64,000 nt of DNA from Mauremys mutica (lineage: Eukaryota > Chordata > Testudines > Geoemydidae). Shown here piece after piece: positions 13,070 to 26,045 of the stretch (the stretch's first letter is position 1; the number at the start of each line of letters is the position of its first letter). Under the pieces are notes generated by a model. The model worked only from the letters and a program-made list of their open reading frames with translations. It was not told where the DNA came from and did no database searches. The stretch spans positions 63,442,948 to 63,506,947 of the forward strand of contig NC_059082.1 of the NCBI RefSeq assembly GCF_020497125.1, in the 5' to 3' direction. The position numbers and the translations under genes were made by a program.

Positions 13070-13158
13070 AATTGCTGGACCTGCCAAGAAACTGTTATGG
13101 GGATCAGTAATATTGCAGGACAAGCTGCCTGGTTTTGGTGACAAAAATAAATACATCA
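13070..13158 (+). other. Candidate orphan exon (89 nt), unassigned
   Basis: A strong polypyrimidine tract and AG (TTGTCTTTCTCTTTTTTAG, ending 13069) are followed by 89 nt and the consensus donor CA|GTAAGT at 13159. One frame is open throughout (starting IAGPAKKLLWG and running 29 codons). I do not recognise the peptide, and no partner exon was found. It could belong to an unknown transcript, to an alternative exon of a gene to the left, or be a chance acceptor-donor pair. Confidence 0.2.
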
Positions 13159-13803
13159 GTAAGTCATGCGCCAATCTTGCTTCATCTTCTCCTGACCTAA
13201 CCTGCCTTTGTTAGGCTAATGTGCCAGGGAAGTATCAAAAGGGATTCACTACCATAGCTAGAGGTCAATTCTGCCCTCATCTGGTGTGATTTTTGGGAAG
13301 TGATGCAAGGAGTTGGTCAGATACTGAGATACTATAGTGATGGATGAAGGATATTTTTTTTAAAACAACTGTATGGGATGGTACAGCATGGAGCCCAGCT
13401 CTATGGGGGATTGGAATCTTTGCATGGCTGTGTGCCAAAGTGTATGGATGCACAGAAGGTCAGGCATGGGGCTGAAGGATCCACTGCTAGGCAGACCCTC
13501 TGCCAACAGACAGGGGGATTTTAGGACTCTGGAAGCTACATTAGGCTGGAATAGACACTGTAGAGCAACCTGCTAGGGGACAAGTCTTCTCCCTTCATGG
13601 AGATCACCTGCTGAATTCGGGGGAGAGGATTTCCTTGTGAAATAATCTTAACCCACCTGATCACCAATTAAAAGGAATCTATATTTCACACTCACAGGAG
13701 ATGGAAAAGCAGTACTAGGAAGCATGTTTTTTGTCTAATGTGGTATTTTTCTACTGAGTTTGTCTGCCATGGGAATGAGTTAAAGAGAAACATTACTGAA
13801 GAG

Positions 13804-14235
13804 TAAGGCTAAGATTTTTGTCAGATATTTTTAGTAAAAATCACGGACACATCACAAGTAATAAAGAAAATTTCACAGAAGCCCGTGACCTATCCATAAC
13901 TTTTACTAAAAATGTCCATGACAAAATGGGGCGGGAGAAGGCTCCAGCACCCATCGCTGCTGGGGCTCTGAAGTCCCCCACCACCTGCAGCGGTGGGGCA
14001 GCTGCGAGGTCCCCACGCTGCCTGCAGAGGCGGAGCAGCTGCACGCGTCCCCGCTGCCCACAGAGCACACTGCCCACGGCGCCTAGAAACTGCAATCAGA
14101 GTGCCCCCCCCACGCACACTCCTGCCGCCCACAGTGGCTGGGAGCTGCAGGGTCTCCCCACTGCTCGCGGTGCTCCAGGGCTGAAGTCATGGAATCCGTG
14201 ACTTCCACAACCTACATGACAAAATCGTAGCCTTA
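13804..14235. mobile_element. hAT-like non-autonomous transposon (TAAGGCTA ends)
   Basis: The ends TAAGGCTAAGATTTTTGTCA and TGACAAAATCGTAGCCTTA are inverted repeats. A perfect 8-bp duplication CTGAAGAG sits at 13796-13803 and 14236-14243. The middle is GC-rich with tandem, diverged CTGC-type blocks, and no transposase is visible. Confidence 0.88.
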
Positions 14236-14243
14236 CTGAAGAG

Positions 14244-15682
14244 ATCTATGAAGTCCTATTACAGTCATCAAACACTCTTTATAACCTTGCTACTTAAACC
14301 AAGGACAAAGAACAGATGGAATAAGTTTTAATAAAGAGTTTAATTAGTCAATATTTATCTGTTTAGTGATATTTTCCAGGCTGAACTGAATTTTTTGGCT
14401 GCACTATAGAGAATACAGGGATTTTTTTTATCATGCCATATATGGAGTGAACTCTTCTTTTTTACTCTTGTGCAACTCCAGTGGGTTGGCCTAGACATAA
14501 CAGCACAATTTATTTGAGCCCGTGCAGTTAGGCTACCAAAGCGCACAAGAGGGCTGCCTAATGAATGTTTCAAATATAGCTATAGGCTGATAGACCAAGT
14601 TAGTAATTTATAGTGGCAGATATTAAATGGTGTGTGAATGATACAATTGACCAGCATATTCAAGTCTTGCATCTCTATTCAGTTGTTCAAAAAATAATCT
14701 ATCCTTCAAATGTAATTTGAACTTAAACTTTAGCGATGGAAAACAAAAGGGGGCAAATCTTGTCTAGATCTTATAAATGCAGTCATCCTACTCACTACAA
14801 AAACACCATCAGGCAAATAATGGTTCAGCTGCTAAAGCATAACACCAATATTAAAAAAAAAAAAAAAGTCATGCTCTTTTTGCTAATTCTGTCTTGGAAG
14901 TTGCTGTTACTCCCAGATCATAACAATGCAGAGGAAATAGGTGTCTTTATTTTGTATCCGGCACTGTATTCCTTCTAATTCCTGATATAACCCTGAAAGA
15001 AAAGGAGAGTTTAGAACTGGGCATACCTGGCTTACTCTGTTCAAACCACCATACAGCCTCTTCCTGTCAGTTTGGCAGTTTCATTTTGGTACGGTCAGAT
15101 TTTTAAGCCTCTGAACATCCACCAGAGGGTGGGATTTTTATTTGTTAAGATCTATTTGAGATCTTTGACAGAATGGTTAATCTCTTAACAAAACCTTAGG
15201 AGGAAAATGCACTTAACTGGCCATGTGAAAAGAGCAAGGTTTGTAAATTTGAAAAGCTAAATTCTGACCAGTTTTTCTCTGTCAGTATCAGCTAAAAGAG
15301 AAATTCCCAGATAAGGATCACCACGGATTTCCAAAACTTGAATTGTGTTTCTCTACAGACTAAACTGCTTGCTTAATGTTTAACACAGTACTCTACGTAA
15401 CCGTAAGAATGAAAAGGAAATAGCCACAAAAACAGATAGGCTGTCCATTGCAGACAGCTGGATAGCCTCAAAGGAGACCATGGAAAACTCTCAGCTGCCT
15501 TTTTTAAAGAAGGTGGCAGGCAACATACCTAAACGTCCATGCCTTTGAGGAGAAAGGGAGCTTATAATTAGCATAGACTAACAGAAAAATGTAGCCAACT
15601 CTGGGCAGTGCTTGCTTGACTGGGCCTCTGGGTTTCCCAAATAAATCCTCCATTGCTATGAAGTTTCAACACCCTTGTGTGG
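14244..15682. other. Non-coding interval
   Basis: AT-rich, with a poly-A run near 14851-14867. No exon, RNA gene or complete repeat was recognised. Confidence 0.45.
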
Positions 15683-15690
15683 CGATAGAG

Positions 15691-16484
15691 CAGACGCAGG
15701 CAAACTTTTTGGCCTGAGGGCCACATCGGGTTTTGGAAATTGTATGGAGGGCCAGTTAGGGGAGGGGAGCATGGGCCAGCCCCCACCCTCTATCCAGCCC
15801 CACCCCACCCTGTTTCTCGCCCCCTGATGGCCCACCCCTGGGACTCATGTCCCATCCAACTTCCCCGTTCCCTGATGGCCCCCTCCACCCCCCCATCCCC
15901 TGACCGCCCCCAAAACCCCCGCCCCTTACTGCCCCCCACCACCCCATCCAACCCCTCCTCCTTCCTGAATGCCCCTCCCCGGACCCCTGCCTCATCCACC
16001 CACCCCTTCTCCCTGTCCCCTGACTGCCCCCAGAACCCCTGCCCCTGACTGCCCCCTGCTGCCCCATTCAACCCCCCCTTCCTGAATGCCCCCGCAGACC
16101 CTTGCCCCCATTCAACCCCCCTGTTCCCCGCCCTCTGACCGCCCCGACCCCTATCCACACCCCTGCCCCCTGATCACTACCATGAACTCCCCTGCCCCCT
16201 ATCCACCCCACCCCGCTCCCTGCCCCCTTACCGCGCTGCCTGGAGCACCGGTGGCTGGCAGCGCTACAGCCATGCACCGCGCAGCACAGAGCACCGGGTC
16301 AGGCCAGGCTCTGCGGCTGCGCCGCCCCAGGAGCTCGCAGCCCTGCCACCCAGAGCACTGCGCCGGCAGCGTGGCGAGCTGAGGCTGTGGGGGAGGGAGA
16401 ACAGGGGCTGGGAGCTAGCCTCCACGGCTACGAGCTCAGAGGCCGGGCAGGAGGGTCCCGCGGGCCATAGTTTGCCCACCTCTG
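15691..16484 (-). mobile_element. Non-autonomous hAT transposon, family A copy 2 (inverted)
   Basis: This is the reverse orientation of the family seen at 239. The left end here begins CAGACGCAGGCAAACTTTTT and the right end is ATAGTTTGCCCACCTCTG. The flanking duplication is imperfect, CGATAGAG (15683-15690) against CGATGGGG (16485-16492). The interior is a long C-rich minisatellite (G-rich on the minus strand), more expanded than in copy 1. Confidence 0.88.
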
Positions 16485-16492
16485 CGATGGGG

Positions 16493-17725
16493 CAAGAGAT
16501 CCAGGCTGCCCAAATCAACAGGCTGAGTGTCCGTAAACACAAGACTTGCTGCTTCTAGTTTAGAACTACTGGTTGCCATCTGAAAGGTAATATAGTCCCT
16601 TCTCCAAAAGAAATGATGCCTTTTTATGTGAAGGGTTAGATTGGATTCATTCCTTTCTTCCTTTGACAATATGGATATTACACCATGCTAAATGGCCCTT
16701 GTCCCCTCTCATTAAAGCAAGCTGGTGACTTGGAGTGTATTTGCTTAGCAAAGGATTCTAACACAATAAATGTGAAAATTCCTTAAATAAATTTGCTTTT
16801 AAAATCACTTGTGCTCTGGTGCTTTTAATAGATGAAAACGCTCAGGGCTCAAGCATTTTTGATCCCAAACTCAATCTCCATTTATTTCCTCTGCCTCATT
16901 TACCTTTGACTTGCATTAACAGTAACTTTTGGAAAAGTCATAAAACATCTGCCTCCATTCCTGCAATATGCAACTAAATGTGCTCTTTCTAGGAAATCTC
17001 TTGGGGCCAGGTGTCAAACCAGTGCATGGAGATGTTTGACGGGCTGTAGCTACTGACCTTGAGGGGTCAGTCCAGTTCAGTTAGCCAAGACTTTGTCTTC
17101 AGGTTCTACCTAGGGCAGAATTCCTAGTAGCTTGAGCTGGACTAGAATAGTATCTCTATATGGGTTATATTTTGGCTAAGATTTTCAAAGCTAAGGGATC
17201 TGAATACCTAATTCCCTTTCATTATAATTAATTATAATGGGAATTGGGCCTCCAAATCACTTACATGGCTCTAAAATTCTCAACTATTGCTCTTAAAGCC
17301 GGCTGTTACCACTGATGGTAGAAAATGCCAATTAGACTAGAGTGTGACAGATATGGCAATTTTCTGTAATATCCTGCACAAACCTTGTTGAATTAAGTTT
17401 AAGTATCTTTGGTGTCCATTTTGGATTAAAAATGCAAAGTTTATGTATTAGTGTGGGGTTGTATGTAATTTCTCTGGGGGCAAAGGTAAACCGTGGGAAG
17501 GGTTATGACCTTCAGAGGACTCTTAAACAATGTGTCAGACAAACAAAGTTAAGTGGAGTGCCTAGGAAATACCTGGGGGGAGGGGAATGCAAATTACCAC
17601 TCCGGTCATGCAAAGACACAACCTTTTGAGGCTTTGCCCTGAGAAGGGACCATTGTCTGGCTGGTTACCTATTCACCGTGTCTGCAGATGTGTCCACCTT
17701 CGAGAACAAGTATGGAATAATGAGA
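16493..17725. other. Non-coding interval
   Basis: No coding or RNA feature was recognised in this AT-rich stretch. Confidence 0.45.
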
Positions 17726-17729
17726 ATTG

Positions 17730-18265
17730 TGAAGATCGCATAAAAAAAGACTCAGATTAGGTGCTACAGCATTCAGAAAACGGCAAGATTTGGAAGGCTT
17801 AAAGACATTTTGATTACAATGAAAATCGGCATATATGAGAGAACTGTCATGCTGATAATGCTGTATGGGTTGGAATGCTGGAGTATGAGGAAAGCTGAGG
17901 AACTAAAGATATTGACTGCACAAATGAATTAGCTACGAGGAGATTCAAGACAGCAGAAAATAAAAAAAATGAAGCGATAAGAAAATGGCTAGGGCAAGAA
18001 ATAATGCTGTTACAGGAGCTTCAGGAAAGATGACTGTGATGGATCAGACCCGTGTCAAGAATGGACCTGGAAAGGATATCACACGCAGCTATATGTACCA
18101 GAGTGAGCGAGGAACTAGAAAGAGAGGAAGATCGAGAATCCACTGGACAGACGTGGTGAAGAATGACATAAAGCAAAAATGTGTAAAGATGAATGAAGCT
18201 TTGAAGCTGATACAAGCCAGAAAGCGGGGGAAAGGCTTCCTTCGGCCCCACTGGCGCTGCTGAGC
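17730..18265 (+). pseudogene. Relic of a non-LTR retrotransposon reverse transcriptase C-terminus
   Basis: Broken frames resemble the tail of RTE-like LINE polymerases: a 'YGxECW'-like piece near 17865-17890, and further on a basic RKRGRSRIHWTDVVKNDIK block followed by a short C-terminal helix at 18120-18260. Stops and frameshifts are frequent, so the copy is dead. The clade assignment is tentative. Confidence 0.6.
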
Positions 18266-18339
18266 TGATGGACAGGAACCAAAGAGAGAAGAGTTCTGAT
18301 GCTGTCAGTGGAAATGGTTACACCCTCCTGCCCCACTTT

Positions 18340-18485
18340 CTCACCTATCATGCCTGTTTTACAGTTAGGGGAAATTCAGGCTGAAGTAAGTAAAGTGACC
18401 ATGTTCATACAGTAGGTCGGGGCAGAGACAAGAGCCTACCTCTCCTAATTTCCTGTCCAATGCCTTGTCCACTGGACTACATTGC
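18340..18485 (-). repeat. MIR-like SINE fragment
   Basis: Reverse-oriented SINE text ending with the tRNA-related block TTGTCCACTGGACTACATTG. It is diverged. Confidence 0.5.
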
Positions 18486-18512
18486 CTCATATAAAGAGGG
18501 CACTTATTTTTG

Positions 18513-18514
<2 letters not shown>

Positions 18515-18556
<42 letters not shown>
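18515..18556 (+). repeat. (GT)21 microsatellite
   Basis: Uninterrupted GT dinucleotide repeat of 42 bp between two MIR-like fragments. It is likely to be polymorphic in length. Confidence 0.98.
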
Positions 18557-18557
<1 letters not shown>

Positions 18558-18569
18558 ACTGCTTTTCAA

Positions 18570-18685
18570 GGATCTCAAAATAATTTGCAAAGGCAGTCCC
18601 ACCTACAGATGGGGAAGAGTCCATGGCAGAATGTGGAACAGAACCCAGAGGTCTTATCCTCTGCGCTAAACTAATGACACTATAA
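18570..18685 (-). repeat. MIR-like SINE fragment
   Basis: The stretch reading ACAGATGGGGAAGAG, GAACAGAACCCAGAGGTCTT and CTCTGCGCTAAAC follows the reverse MIR pattern. It may be a second copy, or the rest of a copy split by the GT repeat. Confidence 0.45.
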
Positions 18686-19374
18686 CAAGCTTTCAATTTA
18701 TACAGCTGTGTGCAAATAATAAGAAATCTCTTGGCTTTCATAAATGTAACGTTTAGTGCTAATGATTAAAGAGAGCTAACATTTGTAATCCTAAATTGAA
18801 GTACGAGCGAGCTGAGCTATTCCTTTGACCCTGATTTGGGATTTAAATACTGGCATACAACTAAAATGTTGCATTACAGATTTTTTAATGCAGGACTTTG
18901 CTCATAAAAAGGAATTAACAATAATCCACTGATACTAAAATGTTCTTATTATGCTGGTATTGTGTATATAAAAAGTATTAAATTATTTTTCTATTAAATA
19001 TTTTTGCTGACTTTGATAACCTCATGATGAGTCACATCTAATTCTCAGGGAGGTACAAAGAGAAGAGCAGTTACACAATCACATTCCAGTAGATTTCAAG
19101 TACATCTCAAGCCCAGAACTCTCAACCTAAAATAACAGATGACACCGAGCAATTGCAGTTGCAATTCAGTTTACGTAGACAGGATTCTTAAAATATACAT
19201 TCTATTTAAATAGGACAGGAAGCTTTTTCAAGGCATTTGGTGCTGTAACTCCCAAACCCTGCCATCTACATGGGAGGATATAGAATAGGCAGAGTTCTCC
19301 AAATACATCAAGTATAGTATAGTAGACTCCTGTAAGGCCCCCACTTCTACAGTCCATACAAGTCTGTAACTCCC

Positions 19375-19995
19375 TGTGATAGGGTGTATTTGCCACATCA
19401 GCCCCTGAGAGGGTAAATTAGGCCAGGCAAGCCTAACTGACCAATTAAGTGTCCAGTATGGGAGAAATATAGGCTACAAGGAGGCCACTAATTAGAGGCA
19501 GTCGCAGCTGAGCAGGAATAAGAGGAGCCTTTAAAAAGCCCGAGAGCTACAAGTAGCAAGGAGACCATAGTTGCCCCCTTAGAGGAGGGAGAATGGGCTG
19601 GTAAACCCAAAGAGAGAGGGGAGCCAGTTATGTAGGAAGAAGCCCAGGGAAACTGCAGCAAGGGCTAGGACAGTACAGGCCGTGGCTGCATGTTATAGGG
19701 TCCCTGGGCCAGAACCCAGGGCAGAGGGTGGGCCTGGGTTCCCCTGACACAAGGAGTTGGAGATGTCAGCTGGACAGCTGATCCGGAAGGGCTATGACTT
19801 TACCGGAAGGGGAGGAACTTAGTGACCTGGCTGGAGAGCCAAGTCACAAGCAGGAAGCTGCCACCGCAAGAGGGAGAGACATGCTGCAGAGAAGAAGGTG
19901 GGTAGAGACGGCTGAGGAGGGCGAAGCACTTGGCAGAGCTGACCCCCAGGATGGCAAGGGAGAGGCACCGTGAACGGTGAAGAAACCCTGTTACA
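19375..19995. mobile_element. LTR-like or terminal-inverted-repeat element, 621 bp
   Basis: It begins TGTGATAGGGT and ends ACCCTGTTACA, an 11-bp inverted pair with two mismatches and TG...CA termini. The flanks give only a weak duplication (CTCCC against CTTCC). The interior is purine-rich with a TTTAAAAAG box near 19530, compatible with an LTR. No internal retroviral genes accompany it, so a solo LTR is one reading and a DNA transposon the other. Confidence 0.5.
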
Positions 19996-22900
19996 CTTCC
20001 TCTGAAGCTAATGGGAGTTTTGCATGAATATTGGCTGCAGCATTAGGCCTTTAACTGGGAAGCCCTAAGACTATTGTCCCAATGGAGAACAAAATCTGGA
20101 AACACTTAAAATAAAATATTACAGATTTTAAAAGAATGCTAAATTACTTCATTTATATCTCTATTTTATACTTCTGTATTAAATGACCTAGATTTAGAAT
20201 GCCACACCATGTTAAACACCATTTAACCACTTGGCACTGGCTAAATTCATCTCCATTAAGTGGAATTTACACTAACCATGTCCTGATTAAGCAGCACTTT
20301 ACCATCCCCCATAATTCAGCTGAAAACATCTCTAGAAAGCATGTGTCCTGACCAAGTGCTGTATACAGAGATTTTTTCCTGTCTAGACAAGGACACACAA
20401 TCGGAAAACTAGACTTTCCATAGGACATCATTTTAAATGAGTACTGGCCACTAATTGGTTCCTTTTTATCTGTACAAGAACAGAATGATGATGCAAAGAA
20501 AGGAAGACTGCCAAGCTTTTTATATACACCGCACTTTGTTACCACTAGTCCATCTAATACAGCCCTTACTTTTTCCTCTCTACAAACATAACAGTATGGA
20601 AAATGCAGGGGAAAAAGCAAGATGACAAACTGTTTTTTAAAAAAAGCCCATTAATTAAGAGAAAAATCTCTGGACTGGAACGTTTGCTAGAGAGGAAATG
20701 AGCTTAAAGTACGAGGAAGAGCAGTGTTCTTCATGTGCTTCAATGCTGAACTCAAAGAACAATTAAGCAATGATATTTGTGACAGGCTTTAGCAGCAATC
20801 TGACAAAGTCTTCCTTGCATAGGAAGATGGTGCTGCCGACCTGAGGGCTTGAGCAGCAGGACTGGATTGAAAAGAAAATAGGGGAAATCCTTAAAGGTGA
20901 TTTCGCAAGATGCAGAAGGATGAAAACATAAAACCAGAATATAATATGTAAATCATAATGGCCTGTTCCTGGCCCCATGGAAGACCTTGATTAAACTCCC
21001 ATGCACTTCAATAGGATCAGGATTGGGACCAAGTTATGATTTTATGTTTAATGGAAAAATTAATGCCTATGTACTGGTCAATTCTGATAGCAACTCTGTG
21101 ACCCACCTTGCTGAGTTTTCAGTGTCACATGCTTCTGGGCCAAGGCAGGAGGACTGGCTCCCTACACCTATGGCTTTCCCAGGGTAACTCAAGATCCAGG
21201 TAGAGCTCAGAATTCCGTGTGTCATCCCTCCTAGGAAATCACCCTTCAGCTTCATTCATGCGTGGTTTTGTTTCACAGCATGGTAAGATGGTAAGGTCAG
21301 CAGCACTGTCTTATACAGAATTCCCATAGGTGATGCTCTGAGTAGCAGAGGGGTTTCTGCAGGAGCAACAGCAAGCTTGTTGCCTTTTCTTCCTTTATGC
21401 CCCGTAGTGCATTCAGACAGGTTTTGCAAACCCCTGTTTATGGAGGCAGAGGGGATACTATGATTATATAACACCACCAATTTTCATTTTACGTAGTATC
21501 CATCCTCCTGGAAGATCCCAATGCACCTTCTAGACTGTTGACCACAGTGTGTTCTGTTATGTATGAAAAACTTATCTTGGCTTTGGTGGGAGTTATGTAC
21601 AAATATCTGGGGACAGACTTTTACCCTGTATACGAAGGGGTTACTCATCCATCACTTAAACACTGCCAATGATGGGGACTGAAAGTCAGCTCCTGCGACA
21701 CTGCACATCTTCTTGGAAAGGAAATGAACAATTTCTCCACCTTAAACTTCAAGGGGAATATAGAATGGCAAAATATAATTACACAAGCTAAGCCTGGGTC
21801 AGAATACAACTAGCAAAAATAAAATGTGTGGGATCTTTTTAGGATGGTCTCCTATTGACGTTAGTGGAAGTTGGAGAGAGCTGAGCACTTACCAGAACTG
21901 AGCCCTTTATTATGGATGGCCACTAGCACTATTTGTTCTGTACTGACTCAGCAAAACGTATGCTATCCACTAACGACACTTCCTGCACTTTTCCATGTAA
22001 GTCTCCTGTCCCTGTCTAGACCAGGCCCAGTGCTGCTTCCCTAACGTAATCAGATTACAGCTGTTGCTGAAGATGATACAGAACTCATTGCTCAGTCTTG
22101 CACCAGGCAAAATTAATTTCTTCTTTGGTCAGGGACAAAGACATAATGAAAGGTAGTTTTTAATATTTGTAAATTGTTTAGAGAAACCTGGTTTTATAGG
22201 GAATTTTGTATAGTACACCTTCATGGCTACTATTATGAATGTAACTTCCCCCCTCAAAAATTCTGTTGCAGTTTCCCCTATTCATCTTTGTAAATGCTAA
22301 AGAAACTCAACTGATATTTCTACAAAGATGCTGGGTTTTTGGGTTTTTTTGGTATATTTACATTTGCTATTGTTTAGATCAAAATCCTGCTAGTACATTT
22401 GATAATAAGTTTCCATTTTAAAGTTTGTTTTCATGAATATAAGAAGTTTGGCTGACTTGATTACACACATGGACTTCCGATTAAAAAGACTGAGTTTCTT
22501 AATGAATCACTTTTCAATATTTTTTAAAAAATGCTGCACCTTTCATAATTATCCTTAGTGCATTTTCAATTGTTTAGAATAAATCACAAGTACTACCATA
22601 AATTTAGTTGACTAAATGATTTACCTCCCCTAAAACGCTGCATGGCTGATTAATATGAAATTATATATTAGTTGCAAGTAACAGTTAATTGTGTAGGTTT
22701 CACATTTATCCAGGATGAATACAAATAGGCTTTTTAAAAGAAGGGTACTGATTCAAAACATTTATGCTGCCCCAACTAGAATTTCTGAGTTTTTAATTGA
22801 CTGCTGTGGCCTTTGGAAGCCAGAGTTATAAGTTGTGGCCAGAGCCCAGGCAGTTTTAGGGGCCTGATCATCACAGTTGTTGTCTAATTGAGTCAATAGG

Positions 22901-23079
22901 CCCTTTGGGGGTTCAGCACCTAAAAATAAGTTCCTTAAGGACAATATTATATATAGCAGTTAGTGGGGAGCAGCAGGCCTGAGACTAGAACCAGCTTTTG
23001 CAATTCTGTATTCCCTTGTCAGTGAACTAAAGGAGCTGCTCTGTGAAACTGGAAGAGTGGGCAGGAATCAAACAATTAA
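19996..23079. other. Non-coding interval downstream of DEXI
   Basis: No coding exon was recognised. It may hold untranslated DEXI sequence (DEXI reads leftward), but I could not place an exon or polyadenylation site. A short stretch at 20960-21030 resembles an old amniote repeat. Confidence 0.4.
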
Positions 23080-24081
23080 ATGCTGCAGTCGGGAAATCTG
23101 ATTAGAGGAGTGTATTTGAATTATGTCAATTACAAGACATGCTGCCAAAGGCACGCCAGAAGGCTCAGTGTGAACCAGTACCCCGAGTTTAGCGTCAAAC
23201 GATCTGTTTTGAAACAACACAGAAATCAGCCATCTAGACAGAGCCAAATTCTGTCCTCAGCTCAAGTCACTAGGGTTGGGTGCACACGCTTGCAGATGAT
23301 GTCAGTACCTCACCCCTCACCCGTCGTGCACAGTTACAGACTCTACATCTGTGTAGTGTGGGAAGGCCCCCAGGTCATCAGACATGGGATGGAGGATTTA
23401 ATTTTAAAATGCTCTCTCTGTTTTCTAATCTACGTCCAGCTGTCAGTCGAATCGGAGTGTAAACTCCTCGCAGAGCCTACTCGTCCTTCCTTTCGGACTC
23501 CCTGCAGGCAGCAGTGTACGCCAGACTTTGCACCGGGAACAAACGGAAATCTGTCCTTGAGTAGTATAAATACAACGCCAGCGAAGCAAACGCTGCACTC
23601 CCGAAATCGCGCCCCTTCCCAACCCCGTGCTTATTTACATGAACGTGAGCAAAAAATTAGCCTGTACCTATCCCCGTGTGCCAGGCCAGCGGCTATGGGG
23701 AGGGGGTCTGTTTCTGGAACTACCTTAAGCCTCCATCTAAACAGAATGGTACGTTGGGTGACGGGAGCTGGGGACAGATCCCCTAAACTTCCGGTTCTGC
23801 AACTTCTCATGATGATGCTGATACTGACCAAGCTGGAAGAAATGACTTTCAGCGCTTTGGAGCCCGGCAGTGCCCTCTCTGTCTGTCCCCTGCTCCCCAC
23901 CAGGGCCTCCGCCGCAGCCTCCAGTTCCCATCCCATGAGCAGCAGCAGATCCTGGGCACCTCAGCCAGAGGCAGCAGCAGCCCCCACTGACACTTGCACC
24001 GGTGGGGCCATTTTGAACATAGGATGCCGCGCTGAGGGAAATCAGATGCAAGGACAGCACAGGGCTCTGGTGATCCCTTAG
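23080..24081 (+). other. Long open reading frame antisense to the region 3' of DEXI, doubtful coding
   Basis: An ATG-started frame of 333 codons, the longest in the window, stops 92 bp before the DEXI stop codon on the opposite strand. The product has no domain or signal I recognise. It is rich in Ser, Pro, Arg and Ala with an Ala/Ser low-complexity stretch near residues 275-300, typical of chance frames in GC-rich DNA. No splice evidence or polyadenylation site supports a transcript. Treat it as unproven. Confidence 0.12.
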
Positions 24082-24173
24082 CCATGGCCACCAAGGGCAA
24101 CACAAACCCTCCAATTCTTGCGGAGGGGGGGAGGGGGTTATTCCCTAGTCACTTTCTGCACGCTTTTTGCTTG

Positions 24174-25230
<1,057 letters not shown>

Positions 25231-25234
25231 CAGT

Positions 25235-26040
25235 CATATCTCCTTTCACCTGAGGGTGGGTACTGATTACGGTCTCACTGGCTTTCTGACCCGGCTGCTT
25301 CATTAGTAAAGGCTCAGCAACAATATTTATTTGTTTAGATGTTGCTTCGTTGTTTGGAACAGCCACACGATTACACCTTGGTTCCCTTTCCAGCAACTTT
25401 ACAATAACGTTGTCCTTAAGAACATATATACACTTGGTTCTTGAGGCCATTCTGTGCTCCTAGTTATCACAAGCACTTCTTCTCTAGTACTAGCCAATAG
25501 GTTGAGATGGGGTTTGGGGAGAAAGAGAGATTAGAAATGGTTAGGAGCTTTTATATTATATTGCTGGTTTATAGTGGGTTATTCCAATTCCTTTTACTTT
25601 ATCTGATCACCTTCTGGCATCAGAATCTGAGAGCCTTTTAAATGCTATGTGATTATCAGAACTGTTGGTTCCCCTGATGTCAAAGGCATTAATAATAAAA
25701 TACTGTGGTGCACTTTTATAGCACATTTCACTGTGAGATAGATAACCAATATTTAGGAATTAAATACCCATGACTAAAGCAACCACTCTGGGAAGGAATT
25801 TGGCCTCTTTTTAACAGTACGCAACAATGCACAACAGCTTAGGGCTGAAACAACTGGGTAAGTAAAATGGAATTACTTGAGTTGGAATTTGGCTAGTAAA
25901 CCAGGGCCCATACACTTGTGAAAAGTGCTATGGTATCTTATTATCAGTAGTGATCAATAATTCTATTTTAACATTATGTCTGCCAATGGCACCTATAGCA
26001 GCAAAGGGCCCTTAACATTATGCTGGGCATTTATGTAATA
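25235..26040. other. Intergenic DNA between DEXI and CLEC16A
   Basis: AT-rich, with no exon or classifiable repeat seen. Confidence 0.45.
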
Positions 26041-26045
26041 CTGAC

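Noticed and set aside
15756..16158. Gly-rich open frames on both strands
   Set aside because: They are products of the C-rich/G-rich array of hAT family A copy 2, with no domain.
18365..18559. A frame with a His-Thr dipeptide repeat
   Set aside because: It is a direct translation of the GT microsatellite.
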